A stretch of 29,346 bases of DNA from Priapulus caudatus (taxonomy: Eukaryota; Priapulida; Priapulimorpha; Priapulimorphida; Priapulidae): the NCBI RefSeq assembly GCF_000485595.1, contig NW_014578153.1, positions 73,131 to 102,476 of the forward strand, written 5' to 3'. The first letter of the stretch is position 1, and each line of letters opens with the position of its first letter. The position numbers and the translations under genes were made by a program. The notes under the pieces are model-generated. The model worked only from the letters and a program-made list of their open reading frames with translations, was not told the origin of the DNA and ran no database searches. Shown one piece after another: positions 1-8,804 of this stretch.

Positions 1-90
1 GCAGGCGATAAAGATGGAAGCGTGAGACTGGCTAGCTCTTCTTGAATCTAAGTTTATGATCTTAAGGATAGACTCAAATGTGCTTTTGCA

Positions 91-149
91 CAGGTATTGC
101 TCTAATAAAGAGTAAACGTTTATTGACAAATTAATTGAATCAATATCAC
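91..149 (-). repeat. Dispersed repeat fragment, inverted copy of 25361-25419
   Basis: The reverse complement of this stretch matches 25361-25419 over nearly 60 bases, including the shared run CTTTATTAGAGCAATACC. Both copies lie within 50-200 bases of a microsatellite: CA/ACGC here and CT at the other copy. This suggests a short dispersed family that ends near simple repeats. No coding potential was seen and the family is not recognised. Confidence 0.6.
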
Positions 150-195
150 ATGTTCTATTATTATAACACACATCGAAATGTTACAGTAACCATGC

Positions 196-275
196 ATGCG
201 TAACGTACGCACTCACACACACACGTGCGCATGCATGGACGCACGCACACACGCACACACAAACACGCACACACT
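196..275. repeat. CA/ACGC microsatellite
   Basis: Alternating CA and ACGC/CATG units. Short open frames reading Thr-His or Cys-Val repeats across it are artefacts of the repeat. Confidence 0.85.
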
Positions 276-299
276 AATTATAATGTGTGCATGCCTGCG

Positions 300-545
300 T
301 GCCTGCATCAGTGGCGTGTACAGGTCCTCAGTTGTGGGGGTGGATGATTTCGCTGTTACTTCCATCACAAAGTATACGAAGAATGTGTGCGCATAGCGCA
401 CACCGCGAGCACCTTGGCGCGAAGCCCTTAATGGGTGGGGTTCATGGGCCCGCCTCAGGGCACCTGGCGGGGTGCAGGGGCAGAACCCTTGCCCGTGGTC
501 CAGGGGGCTGAGCACCCGGAAGCTTTTGGATTTTAGCTATTTAGG
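300..545. repeat. GC-rich transposon-like fragment, family unknown
   Basis: The stretch begins near CAGTGGCGTGTACAGG and continues through a GC-rich segment (CACCTGGCGGGGTGCAGG and similar) to about 545, where it becomes AT-rich. The style resembles terminal sequence of invertebrate DNA transposons, but no inverted partner was found in the window. This is an inference from composition only. Confidence 0.3.
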
Positions 546-989
546 ACACCTTCAAGATGGCTGTTATTGAGGCAATTAAAAAAAATTGAAATTATAAACT
601 TGTGTAATATTTGTGAATTCTAGGGTTATTTTTTTCTTTGGCTCCCAGAGGTTTGATAACACGCAACCCCCTCCCACAACTACATCACTGGAATCATTGA
701 ACTGAACCTGAAAGTTTGATAAAACACTTTACTGAGAACGCTAAAACTGTACAAAACAAGTATGAGAAAAACAACCAGATTTGAACCAAAAAGTGCATAT
801 TTTCACCCCTTATACAAAATCGGGAATATACTTCCGGTCGGGTCTCAGCACCCCCATTCCCCCTCCAAAAAAGGAAAGTGTGATGAAATTGAATTTTCCC
901 CATTCAATCCCTGTGAAAATTCAATATCCCAACTCTCAATAGTCTATTCTAATTTTGAATGAAGCAAGTAGTCCAGTTGCCAAAATGTT
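546..989. other. Non-coding stretch with no recognised feature
   Basis: AT-rich DNA with short open frames of 60-70 codons on both strands that match nothing I recognise. It lies just outside the left end of the DNA transposon. Confidence 0.5.
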
Positions 990-1306
990 GACTCTGCAAT
1001 GTCAATTACTCTAAACTTTTTTTCATGGAAATGTGTTCTATATAGTTTGGAGAGCTGATTTAGCTTGGTTGCTACCTGTGCAATGTTGAGCATTTCTTGG
1101 AATTCAAGATGGCCACCGCCGTCGATCTTGGATTTTGGTCAATTTACAATTTGTGATCTCGATGCCCTAGAGTGTCATGCAATACCTCTTTTTAGGGGTT
1201 TTCGAGGGCAGGGAGTCAATTTCTGGAGTTATTTTTTAGATATGGGGTCAATATCAAGGTCAAAATGACGGTCAACGGTCAAAATAAGACACTTTAATGT
1301 AAATTC
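990..1306 (+). repeat. Left terminal inverted repeat of the DNA transposon
   Basis: Matches the reverse complement of 4433-4748 with a small number of substitutions and single-base indels. It includes a well conserved stretch around 1140-1200 covering the run GATGCCCTAGAGTGTCATGC. Near its inner end it carries AGGTCA-type motifs, including TCAAGGTCA at about 1253. It probably holds transposase binding sites and possibly the promoter for the internal gene. Confidence 0.9.
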
Positions 1307-1345
1307 ACTGTTCATAGATAGTATATATAGGCTGACAACTACGAC

Positions 1346-2620
1346 TTGAACATTACGAGACCAAATTGGATGAAAACCACCCACACCATGGTCATGGAGT
1401 TCACCCAGCATCCTGCCGGCATCATCGAGACAGGAAACATTGGTGTGATGCATACAGCTCACGATCCCTCGAGTCAAGAAACACGAGGCATTCTCTCAGT
1501 GACTCATAACCAATCAGGCTATACAGCTGCAGCACTACACAGGACCTTCCAAGCTGAATCCACCTCTGATTCCAATGAAAGCTCTGTCCGCAGAAGAGTC
1601 ACAGCTTCAATCCGCTGCAGTCAGTTTCAGTCAGCAGCGAGACGCAGCCTGGCTGTCGCAAGTCCATGAGAGTGACAAGCCTGTCGAGTGGGCGGGCTTC
1701 AATGCTCAGCAAGACCGACTAGTGGCGGGCTCTGCCCATAAGCCCAAGACACTGGTGGTGTTTGGACCGATGATCGATTCACCACCTGCTCACCCAGACA
1801 CCGTTCTGACTACGCCCCTGTATCTCGAGAGGACTCAAAACTTTCGGGATGCAGTACACCCACCTCTCTGTTGATCTCCAACTATATCAGACTGCATGCC
1901 TAGTCCAATGGAAAGACCCTCAGCGCTGGACCAATCTTATACTTCACCCGGGCATGATGCACACTCATGAGTTTCCTGGGCTGTATAGGGACACTGATGA
2001 AGGCATCTGGCGTGGACGTTCTCATGAGCGCAGCGTTTGGTGGCATGACCAGCATCATCACCGGGAAGACCTGAACAAAGGCTCTACGGGCATACCGTCT
2101 CATCATCGCCGTGTTGCTGCAGAGTTTCTACTCAAATGGTGCCAAGACATACCAAGAGCTGAGTGACTACCTGGAGACAGCCAGAAAAAAACCTAACCGG
2201 GAAGCTATGGGTGGACTGTCTCATCAAGCCGACACTGCTGGCGCTCATGTTCCTGCGTGGAGAGCGGAATGGTGACTTTCTCCTCCAGCAGCACTGTCTC
2301 AAGGCAATGCTGCCGTATTTTTTGCAGCAAGTCACCACAATTATGCCCGCTACATGAGCTGGCATGTGCGACAGATGGAGCACCTTCCCCAGCGTGCCCG
2401 GGAGAACCTACTGGCAGGCGCACATGTCTGTCGGCATTCTGATGGCGGGACCGCAGTGCCAGCAGATCAGTTTGGCGAACAGACATATATCAAGCGAGGG
2501 AAGGGTGCTGGAGGTATGAAGGTCATATCGACGAGCGCCGAGCAAGTGGCTGTGTGGGTCAACAGTTTCAGTGTGTCTGCCCACCTCGACATCGCCATGG
2601 AAGATAATTATGTACAGTGA
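1346..2620 (+). pseudogene. N-terminal, transposase-like part of the transposon gene (broken)
   Basis: A continuous protein can be followed only by changing frame: frame 2 to about 1540, frame 3 at 1557-1850, frame 1 at 1849-1963, frame 2 at 1964-2190 with a TGA at 2072-2074, frame 3 to about 2328, then frame 2 to 2618. Recognisable segments include ETRGILSVTHNQSGYTA near 1480, PVEWAGFNAQQDRLV near 1680, LILHPGMMHT near 1935 and LWVDCLIKPTLLALMFLRG near 2210. I recognise this style from large uncharacterised invertebrate proteins that end in a nuclease-like domain and a cysteine cluster. By position it should be the transposase, but I could not identify the catalytic acidic residues with confidence. 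The break near 2328 lies in a run of six T and the one near 2190 follows a run of seven A, so sequencing error is possible for some breaks. Confidence 0.65.
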
Positions 2621-4413
2621 AGCTAGAGATGAGGAGAAGCCACATGGTCGAGTGGATGGAGAGGAGAAGAACAAGCACAAGGAGGAAGGAGAGGGAAGAA
2701 GACTGGATGAGGTTGATCGGAGGAAGATCGCAGCAGAGCTGGAGAAGTACACTCACCCTCTCAACGAGCAGCATCCAGGTCTCTATAACATCTGCAATGG
2801 CCAAGTGGCGCCCGACACAGTGAATGTTCAGGATGCACTGACTATCGGGAGTGAGCAAAGCAAGCAGTTCTCCGCTTCACTAAGCAGTGACTTCCATAAA
2901 ACCATAAAGAAAATAGTCAGATCAATGGAGGCACTCAAGAAGGCAGTCACTGTCAAGGGGAAGGCCATCTACGACATCGAGACACTGTTTAGTCGGCTGT
3001 TGGTCTTGGGGCAGCAGCAGAGCGTGGATCTATCCAACATCTTCCAGTTTGAACTGAGTCCAGTCCCAACAACCCTGATTGATGAGTATGGATGTTTGAG
3101 GAAGGGCAACAAGGCCGTGCTCGTCAAGCTTCTCGGTGTTTCTGTCAAGACTTCACCTGCTCCAGACGTGGTGTTGGTTGACGCCGGTCAGCTGCTGTAC
3201 CACGTTGTGTGGCCAGTCGCTGGGACCGCAGGAGATCTGGCTGCAAGCTTTGGTGCTCGACTGTCCCACTTCCCCCCTGGCTCAAAGAAAATAGTCCTGT
3301 TCGACAGGTATGACCAAGAAGCTCCTAGCGCAAAGGAGCATGAGCAGATGAGAAGAGGACGAGCCAAGGAAGTGCAGCTGCCTCCAAACACACCCCTTCC
3401 ATGCCGACAAGCTATTCTTCACAATTCCACGAACAAGAGTCTGCTCAACAACATCCTATGCAGCTACTCCATTCCACACAACATCCAGTTTGTCAACAAG
3501 CTGGACTGTCGTCACCCATGCTGAGGCAGACATCACTCTCTGCAGCTACATGCTGAAGGCGGCAGCAGAAGATGCCCAGACAATCCGCATCCTCAGTGAT
3601 GACACAGACGTCTTCGTCCTCCTGGTGTACTGGACATCAAGGATGCGGGTCATTGCTAAGATTCAAATGGAAAAGTGGAATGGTGATGTCCTGGATATCA
3701 ACAAAACTGTTGAGCGGTTAGGCCCCAGAAAGTGCAGCCAGCTTCTCGGTGTCCATGCGCTGTCAGGCTGCGATACGGTGTCGTACCCCTTTGGAAAAGG
3801 AAAACAGTCAGCACTCAAGCTCCTGGAGATTGATATACCAGGTCTGGATCAAGTGCTTGGAGAGCTTGGCGCGACCCATGCTCAACCTAAAGCGACAGCA
3901 GACAGCTTCTTCTTCCCTCTCTACGGACAGAAGAGTTGTACGACAATGAATGATGCACGTACTCGCCTCTACCGCAGCCATAAGAAGCCGCCACAACTGA
4001 AGAAACTGCCACCGACTGACGTCAACCTGCAGCTGCATGTGCTCCGAACTCACCTTCAGATGCTACTGTGGAAGGCAGCAAACCAACGTGACCCACCTGA
4101 AGAAGCTCTACATATTACCAACTTTGGTTGGAGTATCAAAGGCTCCACCATCACACCGACCATCTCAACAGCGCCAGTTGCTCCCCAAGCGCTCCTGGAT
4201 GTAGTGAGCTGCAGCTGCAGCGCAGAGGGCAAGGCATGCAGCGGGGAACGTTGCAGCTGCAACCGTGCAGGCCTTTCATGCACAGACTATTGCAAGTGCG
4301 AGGGAGGAGTCGCCTGTTGTAGTCAATTCACGAAAAATCAGATGGACACCGAAGACAATGAAGAGGAGCTAGGTGTAGATGACGACAATGACAATGATGA
4401 TGATGCGGATTGA
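2571..4413 (+). pseudogene. FEN1/XPG-like nuclease with C-terminal CXC cysteine cluster (one frameshift)
   Basis: Two long frames, 2571-3524 and 3490-4413, join with one frame change near 3505. The first part has a charged Glu/Lys-rich linker (2610-2730). It then shows VDAGQLLY with Asp at 3180-3182 and LFDRYDQ with Asp at 3303-3305, placed like the first acidic residues of a FEN1/XPG fold. The second frame has HAEAD (Glu-12, Asp-14) followed by LSDDTDVFVLL (Asp-37, Asp-38, Asp-40), which resembles the XPG-I acidic motif. LGVHALSGCDT follows near 3745. The C-terminal 4210-4321 has the spacing CxCx6Cx4CxCx6Cx3CxCx5CC, like the tesmin/TSO1 CXC zinc-binding cluster, and may bind DNA. An acidic Asp/Asn tail precedes the stop, 20 bp before the right inverted repeat. 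Apart from the frame break, the acidic residues look intact. Whether it cuts DNA flaps during transposition is inference. Confidence 0.7.
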
Positions 4414-4432
4414 GGAGTAATGAGGATGAGGA

Positions 4433-4748
4433 GAATTTACATTAAAGTGTCTTATTTTTACCGTTGACCTTCATTTTGACCTTGACCTTGACCCCATATC
4501 TAAAAAGTAACTCCAGAAATGGACTCCCTGCTCTCGAAACCCCCTAAAAAGAGGTATTGCATGACACTCTAGGGCATCGAGATCACAAATTGTAAATTGA
4601 CCAAAATCGAAGATGAACGGCGGCGGCCATCTTGAATTCCAAGAAATGCTCAACGATGCACAGGTAGCAACCAAGCTAAATCAGCTCTCCTAACTATATA
4701 GAACACATTTCCATGAAAAAAGTTTAGAGTAATTAACATTGCAGGGTC
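4433..4748 (-). repeat. Right terminal inverted repeat of the DNA transposon
   Basis: Inverted partner of 990-1306, starting 20 bp after the stop codon of the element's last open frame. On the - strand it carries repeated AGGTCA-type half-sites, seen on the + strand as TGACCTTGACCTTGACC. The outer end reads ACATTGCAGGGTC on the + strand. Confidence 0.9.
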
Positions 4749-5234
4749 CCATATAGGACATATAGGGCCGGCAAACCGACTAAAGGATTTAACATTCGTG
4801 AGCAGTGATAAGACGTGATTTGGGGATTTTGAAAAAAAATCGTACCAGGCAATGCGGCCAAAGTTAACCGTCTGAGTTTCAGTAAAGTAATGTCATTCTT
4901 GAAAAGAGTTACAGACATTTTACAGTAGATGTATGTCACTTTCCATTTGTGTAATAATACATTAAGAGAGTATAAATAGCGATGACGGATCTCTGGATTT
5001 GTAGATGAATGTTCAATATTTATTGTCTGTAAAATATGAAATTTTTCCCCATTTTCCTCTGAAAGTAGGGAGGGGATGATTATACACGCCATCCCCCACC
5101 TCAATAAGTGGGGGGGGGATATATCCCCCATCCCCCCGCTATCTACGGCCCTGGCATACATTCATGTATTGGCAAACAAAATAAGAAAGTAGAAGGCAAG
5201 AGATTTCTAATCAAGCTGTCTTGTTACACTACAG
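4749..5234. other. Non-coding stretch with a G/C-run segment at 5046-5157
   Basis: No gene was recognised; a 142-codon frame on the - strand here has no family features. The segment 5046-5157 has runs of G and C around a GATATATCC core and ends in CTACGGCCCTGGCATA. It looks like the terminal part of a small transposon read on the - strand, but no partner end was found. The stretch ends in the pyrimidine-containing run TTGTTACACTACAG, which can serve as the acceptor for the following exon. Confidence 0.4.
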
Positions 5235-5498
5235 CAGCGGTGACGTGGAGGAGGTAACCCATGGGGTCGCAGGAGATGTCGAACTGGAACAACGATTCAG
5301 GCGGCACCGATGACTCGGCACTAGATGGTGCAAGCACGAGTTCAACAGTGATAAAGGAGGAGAAGGGCGGTGGTGAGCTGACAGATGCGGAGGGTGTGTG
5401 GTCGCCAGATATTGAACAGAGCTTCCATGAAGCCCTCGCGATCTACCCACCATGTGGACGCCGGAAAATCATCCTGTCTGACGAGGGGAAGATGTACG
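5235..5498 (+). CDS. TEAD: TEAD/Scalloped transcription factor, exon with start codon and first half of TEA domain (partial gene)
   Basis: The frame from ATG 5261 gives 79 codons plus one base. Residues 42-79 form the start of the TEA DNA-binding domain, with [20 protein letters not shown] and then [13 protein letters not shown]. This block is nearly invariant in animals; the only difference from the usual form that I note is His-56 where Gln is common. TEAD proteins bind MCAT-type DNA sites in the nucleus and act with Yorkie/YAP/TAZ in the Hippo pathway. The exon ends G|GTAAGC at 5498, in the middle of the glycine codon, where I recall other TEAD genes also having an intron. ATG 5261 is chosen because an in-frame TAA lies at 5255-5257. 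ATG 5276 (MSNWNND) is an alternative start. Upstream, CACTACAG at 5227-5234 could be a splice acceptor, so the exon may begin at 5235 with a short 5' untranslated part. The acidic, Ser/Thr-rich residues 10-41 look like the usual variable N-terminus. The next exon (rest of the TEA domain) was not found in the window. Confidence 0.93.
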
Positions 5499-5510
5499 GT
5501 AAGCAGTCCA
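5499..5510 (+). promoter_or_regulatory. Splice donor of the TEAD exon
   Basis: GTAAGC follows ATGTACG directly and fits the consensus GTRAGY. Conservation of the protein stops exactly here: the residues read through the donor ([10 protein letters not shown]) are unlike any TEA domain. Confidence 0.85.
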
Positions 5511-6200
5511 GGCATTGCGCACACGCATGCATGCAAGCACGAGTTGCACATATACATAAGTGTACACAGATACACTCGTCTACGGTAAGGTGTATATAAC
5601 ATTGCAAGGACGAAGTGTTTGTAAATCCTGTGCCGTCATTACCACAAGTTGTGCACCCAGTTAAGGTTTTCTCTATGTATGGTCTTGAAACGTTATAAAT
5701 GACACCATTGCAAAATTGTGAAACCGTGAAGATATCAATGGTTTGTGTGGATTGTAAGGTAGAAGCTCTCATTAAGAATATGCTAGAATGTAAAGCTGGG
5801 TTTACACTATCGATTTCATGCAGGCAACTTGTCATTTTTCTTCTTTCTCCCAACCTGTTCAAAGCTGTTACTTTATCAATCGCGAGGCGGTAAACGTTTC
5901 AACATTTGACCAGCAGTGTGCACGCGGAGCAACACGGATACGCAGTTTTTGCAATTATTAATTCCCACCAGCATGGCGCATTTTACAGAGATTCGTTAAT
6001 AAACGGTATCAAATCGAATTGCTTATCTGGACTGCAGATTTTTATTTCTACACAAAGCAGCAGAAATGTGAAACCGAAACTATATATTCTCTTCCGCCGT
6101 GCATGGCAAAACATCTGCCCAATACATGTCGCCCTCTATCGTAAAGATAATACAGTAAATCTAAGGTACACTGAAGAACAAGGAACAATAATAAATTTCT
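5511..6200. other. TEAD intron sequence, no gene seen
   Basis: AT-rich DNA with a short CATG/CACA-rich patch at 5520-5580. Open frames of up to 139 codons on both strands overlap the TEAD exon or lack family features, and were not accepted. Confidence 0.5.
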
Positions 6201-6208
6201 CTCCAACA
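6047..6208 (-). repeat. Possible 3' LTR of the BEL/Pao element
   Basis: On the - strand TGTTGGAGAG starts at 6208 after a purine-rich tract and is followed by GAATATATAG and AATAAA. The end of the LTR could not be fixed, and no second copy was found, so this remains a guess. Confidence 0.3.
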
Positions 6209-6599
6209 ATTCTCCTCCTCTTGGTACAACTCCTTTTACCAACTCTCATGAATTTAAAACCTTCAACAACTAATTCTTCCTCAACTGACTAGCTGTCAAA
6301 ATCCAAGAATCCCTATTCTAAAACAGTAGGATTATAACTCGCTAAAATTAAATCATGGAATAACCTCATGAAATGATATGTCATCAGGAAAACTTCACTA
6401 ATGTTTTCCTCTCAAAGTTCAAAAAAATATTTGTCACTGTTTAGAAAACACAACACAAGTCTATATCCGTTGAATAACACAGTCCATACAGATGTAAACC
6501 CTCAGGTTACAAGAACATGGTCTCTTACAATGCACAGTGCATGAAAACAGTATTTTCTCTAACAGTCCTTGGAACAGTTCACGACAATAATCATAGGTC

Positions 6600-7109
6600 T
6601 CTGGGAACTCCACAGGGCAAAGACGGCTCACTGGACGAATGAACTCTGCAGTTGTCGTCATCACCTTCGCCGCACGAACTAATCCGTCTGATCCTGTGTA
6701 AACCTCAAGAATACATCCAAGCTGTCATTTTCCTCGTGGTAGTTTGTCGTCAATTACCATCACAACATCGTCTTTCTTGAGAGTTGGTCCTGGATACAAC
6801 CATTTTATTACGGTTGTGCAACAATGGTAAAAGTTCCTGCTGCCAGCATCTCCAGTAGTGTCTAAGCAGTTCCTGGACACTCCTCCATCGACGATGAGGA
6901 TTAACTCTCTCGTCATTGTCTATGGATGGTGGAGCCAACTGTCTTCCCAGCATCCCATGTGGAAAATGGTTAGGTGTCAATGGCAGGTCATTGTTGGAAT
7001 CTGTGCTCGGAGGAGTAAGAGGCCTCGAGTTTATCAGTCCTTCTGCCTCTACTACAAACGTATGAAATTCTTCTTTGTTTATGTCAGCATTTCTGATCAC
7101 AACCTTCAA
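6600..7109 (-). pseudogene. int: BEL/Pao integrase C-terminal domain (DUF5641-like), broken
   Basis: The frame 7109-6750 reads VEAEGLINSRPLTP and LTPNHFPHGMLG, the conserved join after the integrase core. It then gives WRSVQELLRHYWRCWQQE, the usual start of DUF5641. Frame changes follow, and DDVVMVIDDKLPRGK (near 6770-6725) and EFIRPVSRLCPVE (near 6640-6600) complete the domain in separate frames, with a TGA right after LPRGK at about 6727. This part probably helps tether the complex to DNA. Confidence 0.8.
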
Positions 7110-7593
7110 CCTTCACAGCCTTTACCATGATCTCGAATACACCCCCAAAATGAGGTGAGGCCGGTGGATTGAAGTTCCACTTGATACCATTAGTGTTCTG
7201 GAATCCAACTGTTCCTCTTTGGATCTTCTCCCAGTCGATGGCTTCTACCAACTGTCTTAACTCTTTCTCACCAGCGATGAAATTGCTTCCATTATCTGTG
7301 ACCATTTCTAAAGGAACCGATCTTCGACTGGTCATACGGGAAAATGCCATCAAAAATCCCTCCTTATCCATACTGTAGACTGGTTCAAGGTTTATGGCCC
7401 GTACTTGTAAGCAAGTGAAGACAGCTAGGTAACGTTTGGCTCTGGTTACACCTCGTCTCTGGATGGTCAAATGTGGCCCGGCGAAGTCGATGCCACATTT
7501 CGAAAATGCCCTCAGTGGTTGTGCAAGTCTAATCTTCGGCAGTGGTGCCATCATCTGTGTGACAGGTTTGGCTTTCTTCATCGCACACTGCAC
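7084..7593 (-). pseudogene. int: BEL/Pao integrase catalytic core, acidic triad present
   Basis: The frame gives 169 codons without a stop. It carries GIDFAGPH (Asp-36, codon 7488-7486), VTDNGSNF (Asp-100) and PHFGGVFE (Glu-154). The triad with about 64 and 54 residue spacing is that of the retroviral integrase (DDE) core. The surrounding residues, such as RYLAVFTCLQVRAINLEPV, agree with BEL/Pao. This is the best preserved part of the element, although the reading frame is cut at both ends. Confidence 0.88.
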
Positions 7594-8359
7594 ATATCCT
7601 TTCCCAATCTAGCACAGCTTCCCGTACTCGAACTATCCAATATTGCCTTCTGATTTCGACAATCGTAGCGTCTCTTCAAACGGGATGTCCTATCTGGTCA
7701 TGCGCCGTGGTAACTACCAACCGAGTTACTGTGTGTCTTCTCAGGAGGATTATTGGTTATTTCTCGTCCTCGTTCAGATAATCGAGCCTCTAGTCTTGAC
7801 TTTATCCTCAGCAATCATATCTTCCTGTCTAAGAATGGTATCAGTGGTGCAAGATTACTCGTCCTTTTCAGAGGTCTGTCCGCTACCAATGTACGGACTT
7901 CTTCAGCGAATCCTTCCTTCTGGTCATTTCGTACCAAACAGAGTTCAGCCTCTTTGAATTCTTCAGGGGTCAACTGACGTCCACGATTGGGCTCCCTGGC
8001 TCAATGGTCTGTTCAGGATCCAGGCCAAAACTCTTCTGACAAGACCAATTCTTCTGACTAAACGTTTCAAGTCGCTCCACGTGCTTGGGTGTTGTATGAA
8101 GTCCCTCGTCTCCTCTTTTCTCGTGTCCCTCGTCTTTTTGATAGTTACGAATGTACTCATCTCCACATCATCACTTGGCTCTGCTATGACAACTTTCACG
8201 TCTGGTCAAGTTTCGCGGCTTTCCAACAAATATCCGAGTCCTTGCCACCACAGACTGGACTTGGCAAGTTCTTTCACGGACAATCCTCGAGTAGCTAGGT
8301 CGGCCGAGTTCAGCTTCGATGCTACATGTCTCCACTCATTGATGTCTGTCCGACTCTGG
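7575..8359 (-). pseudogene. pol: BEL/Pao linker and integrase zinc-binding domain (broken)
   Basis: The upper part continues from RNase H (EWRHVASKLNSADLATRG-like residues near 8330) into a variable linker at 8199-7963. Near 7715-7575 on the - strand, TTAHDQIGHP supplies the two His, and after a frame change EIRRQYWIVRVREAVL leads to CAVC, giving the HHCC zinc-binding site of the integrase N-terminus. Confidence 0.65.
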
Positions 8360-8795
8360 ATCTCTCATACCCTATTGGCAACATAGGGATTGAATTCCTT
8401 TCCTGGTCTACATATCCAAAATAAGACATTTATGGAATCTGTCCAATACGTAGTTTCCAAGGTCTGGGCACCACCACTTTCTACGGCCATCTTCACTCTT
8501 TGAGCTAGTCTCGTACCGATAACTGCTCCACACAGCTCTAGTCTAGCAATCGAATTCACTTTTAGATGTGATAACCTTGTCTTCACTACAACCAATCGGC
8601 TCACTATTATTCCATCAGGTAGTTCAGTAAGGACGTAGACAACGGCACCATGAGCGTCTTTCGAATGTCACTGAATACATGGATTTTAGCCGAGTAATCT
8701 TTGTGCATTCCAATATGTCTTGGTATCATCACTTCTTGTAGATGTAGTAATTCATCAATCCACGACTGCCAGTCTTTTGCCAACTCCTCGTCCAA
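8360..8795 (-). pseudogene. pol: BEL/Pao RNase H region (broken)
   Basis: IHVFSD near 8680 is followed by a frame change. The frame 8604-8365 then contains the conserved ARLELCGAV and YWTDSINVLFWI, the usual sequence of Pao RNase H. The expected Ala-Leu-Ser-rich stretch after IHVFSD is unreadable in one frame. Confidence 0.75.
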
Positions 8796-8804
8796 TGGGC
8801 TGTC

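Larger units (their letters stand above)
990..4748 (+). mobile_element. DNA transposon with 317 bp terminal inverted repeats, Academ-like
   Basis: Seen directly: about 317 bp at 990-1306 is repeated in inverted orientation at 4433-4748, with outer ends GAC(T/C)CTGCAATGT. Between them is one broken coding region on the + strand, 1346-4413, filling almost the whole interior. Its last third has FEN1/XPG-like nuclease motifs and a cysteine-rich cluster. From memory of the superfamily, the Academ group includes elements coding for a transposase with an XPG-type nuclease, and that is the best match. No target-site duplication can be read with confidence: the flanks are ATGTT on the left and CCATA on the right. 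At least seven frame changes and one stop make this copy non-autonomous as sequenced. The TEAD exon lies about 490 bp to the right, so the element probably sits in the 5' intron or upstream region of that gene. Confidence 0.8.

Noticed and set aside
6208-8000. Envelope-like gene downstream of the integrase
   Set aside because: Frames below 6600 on the - strand have no membrane segment or recognised features.
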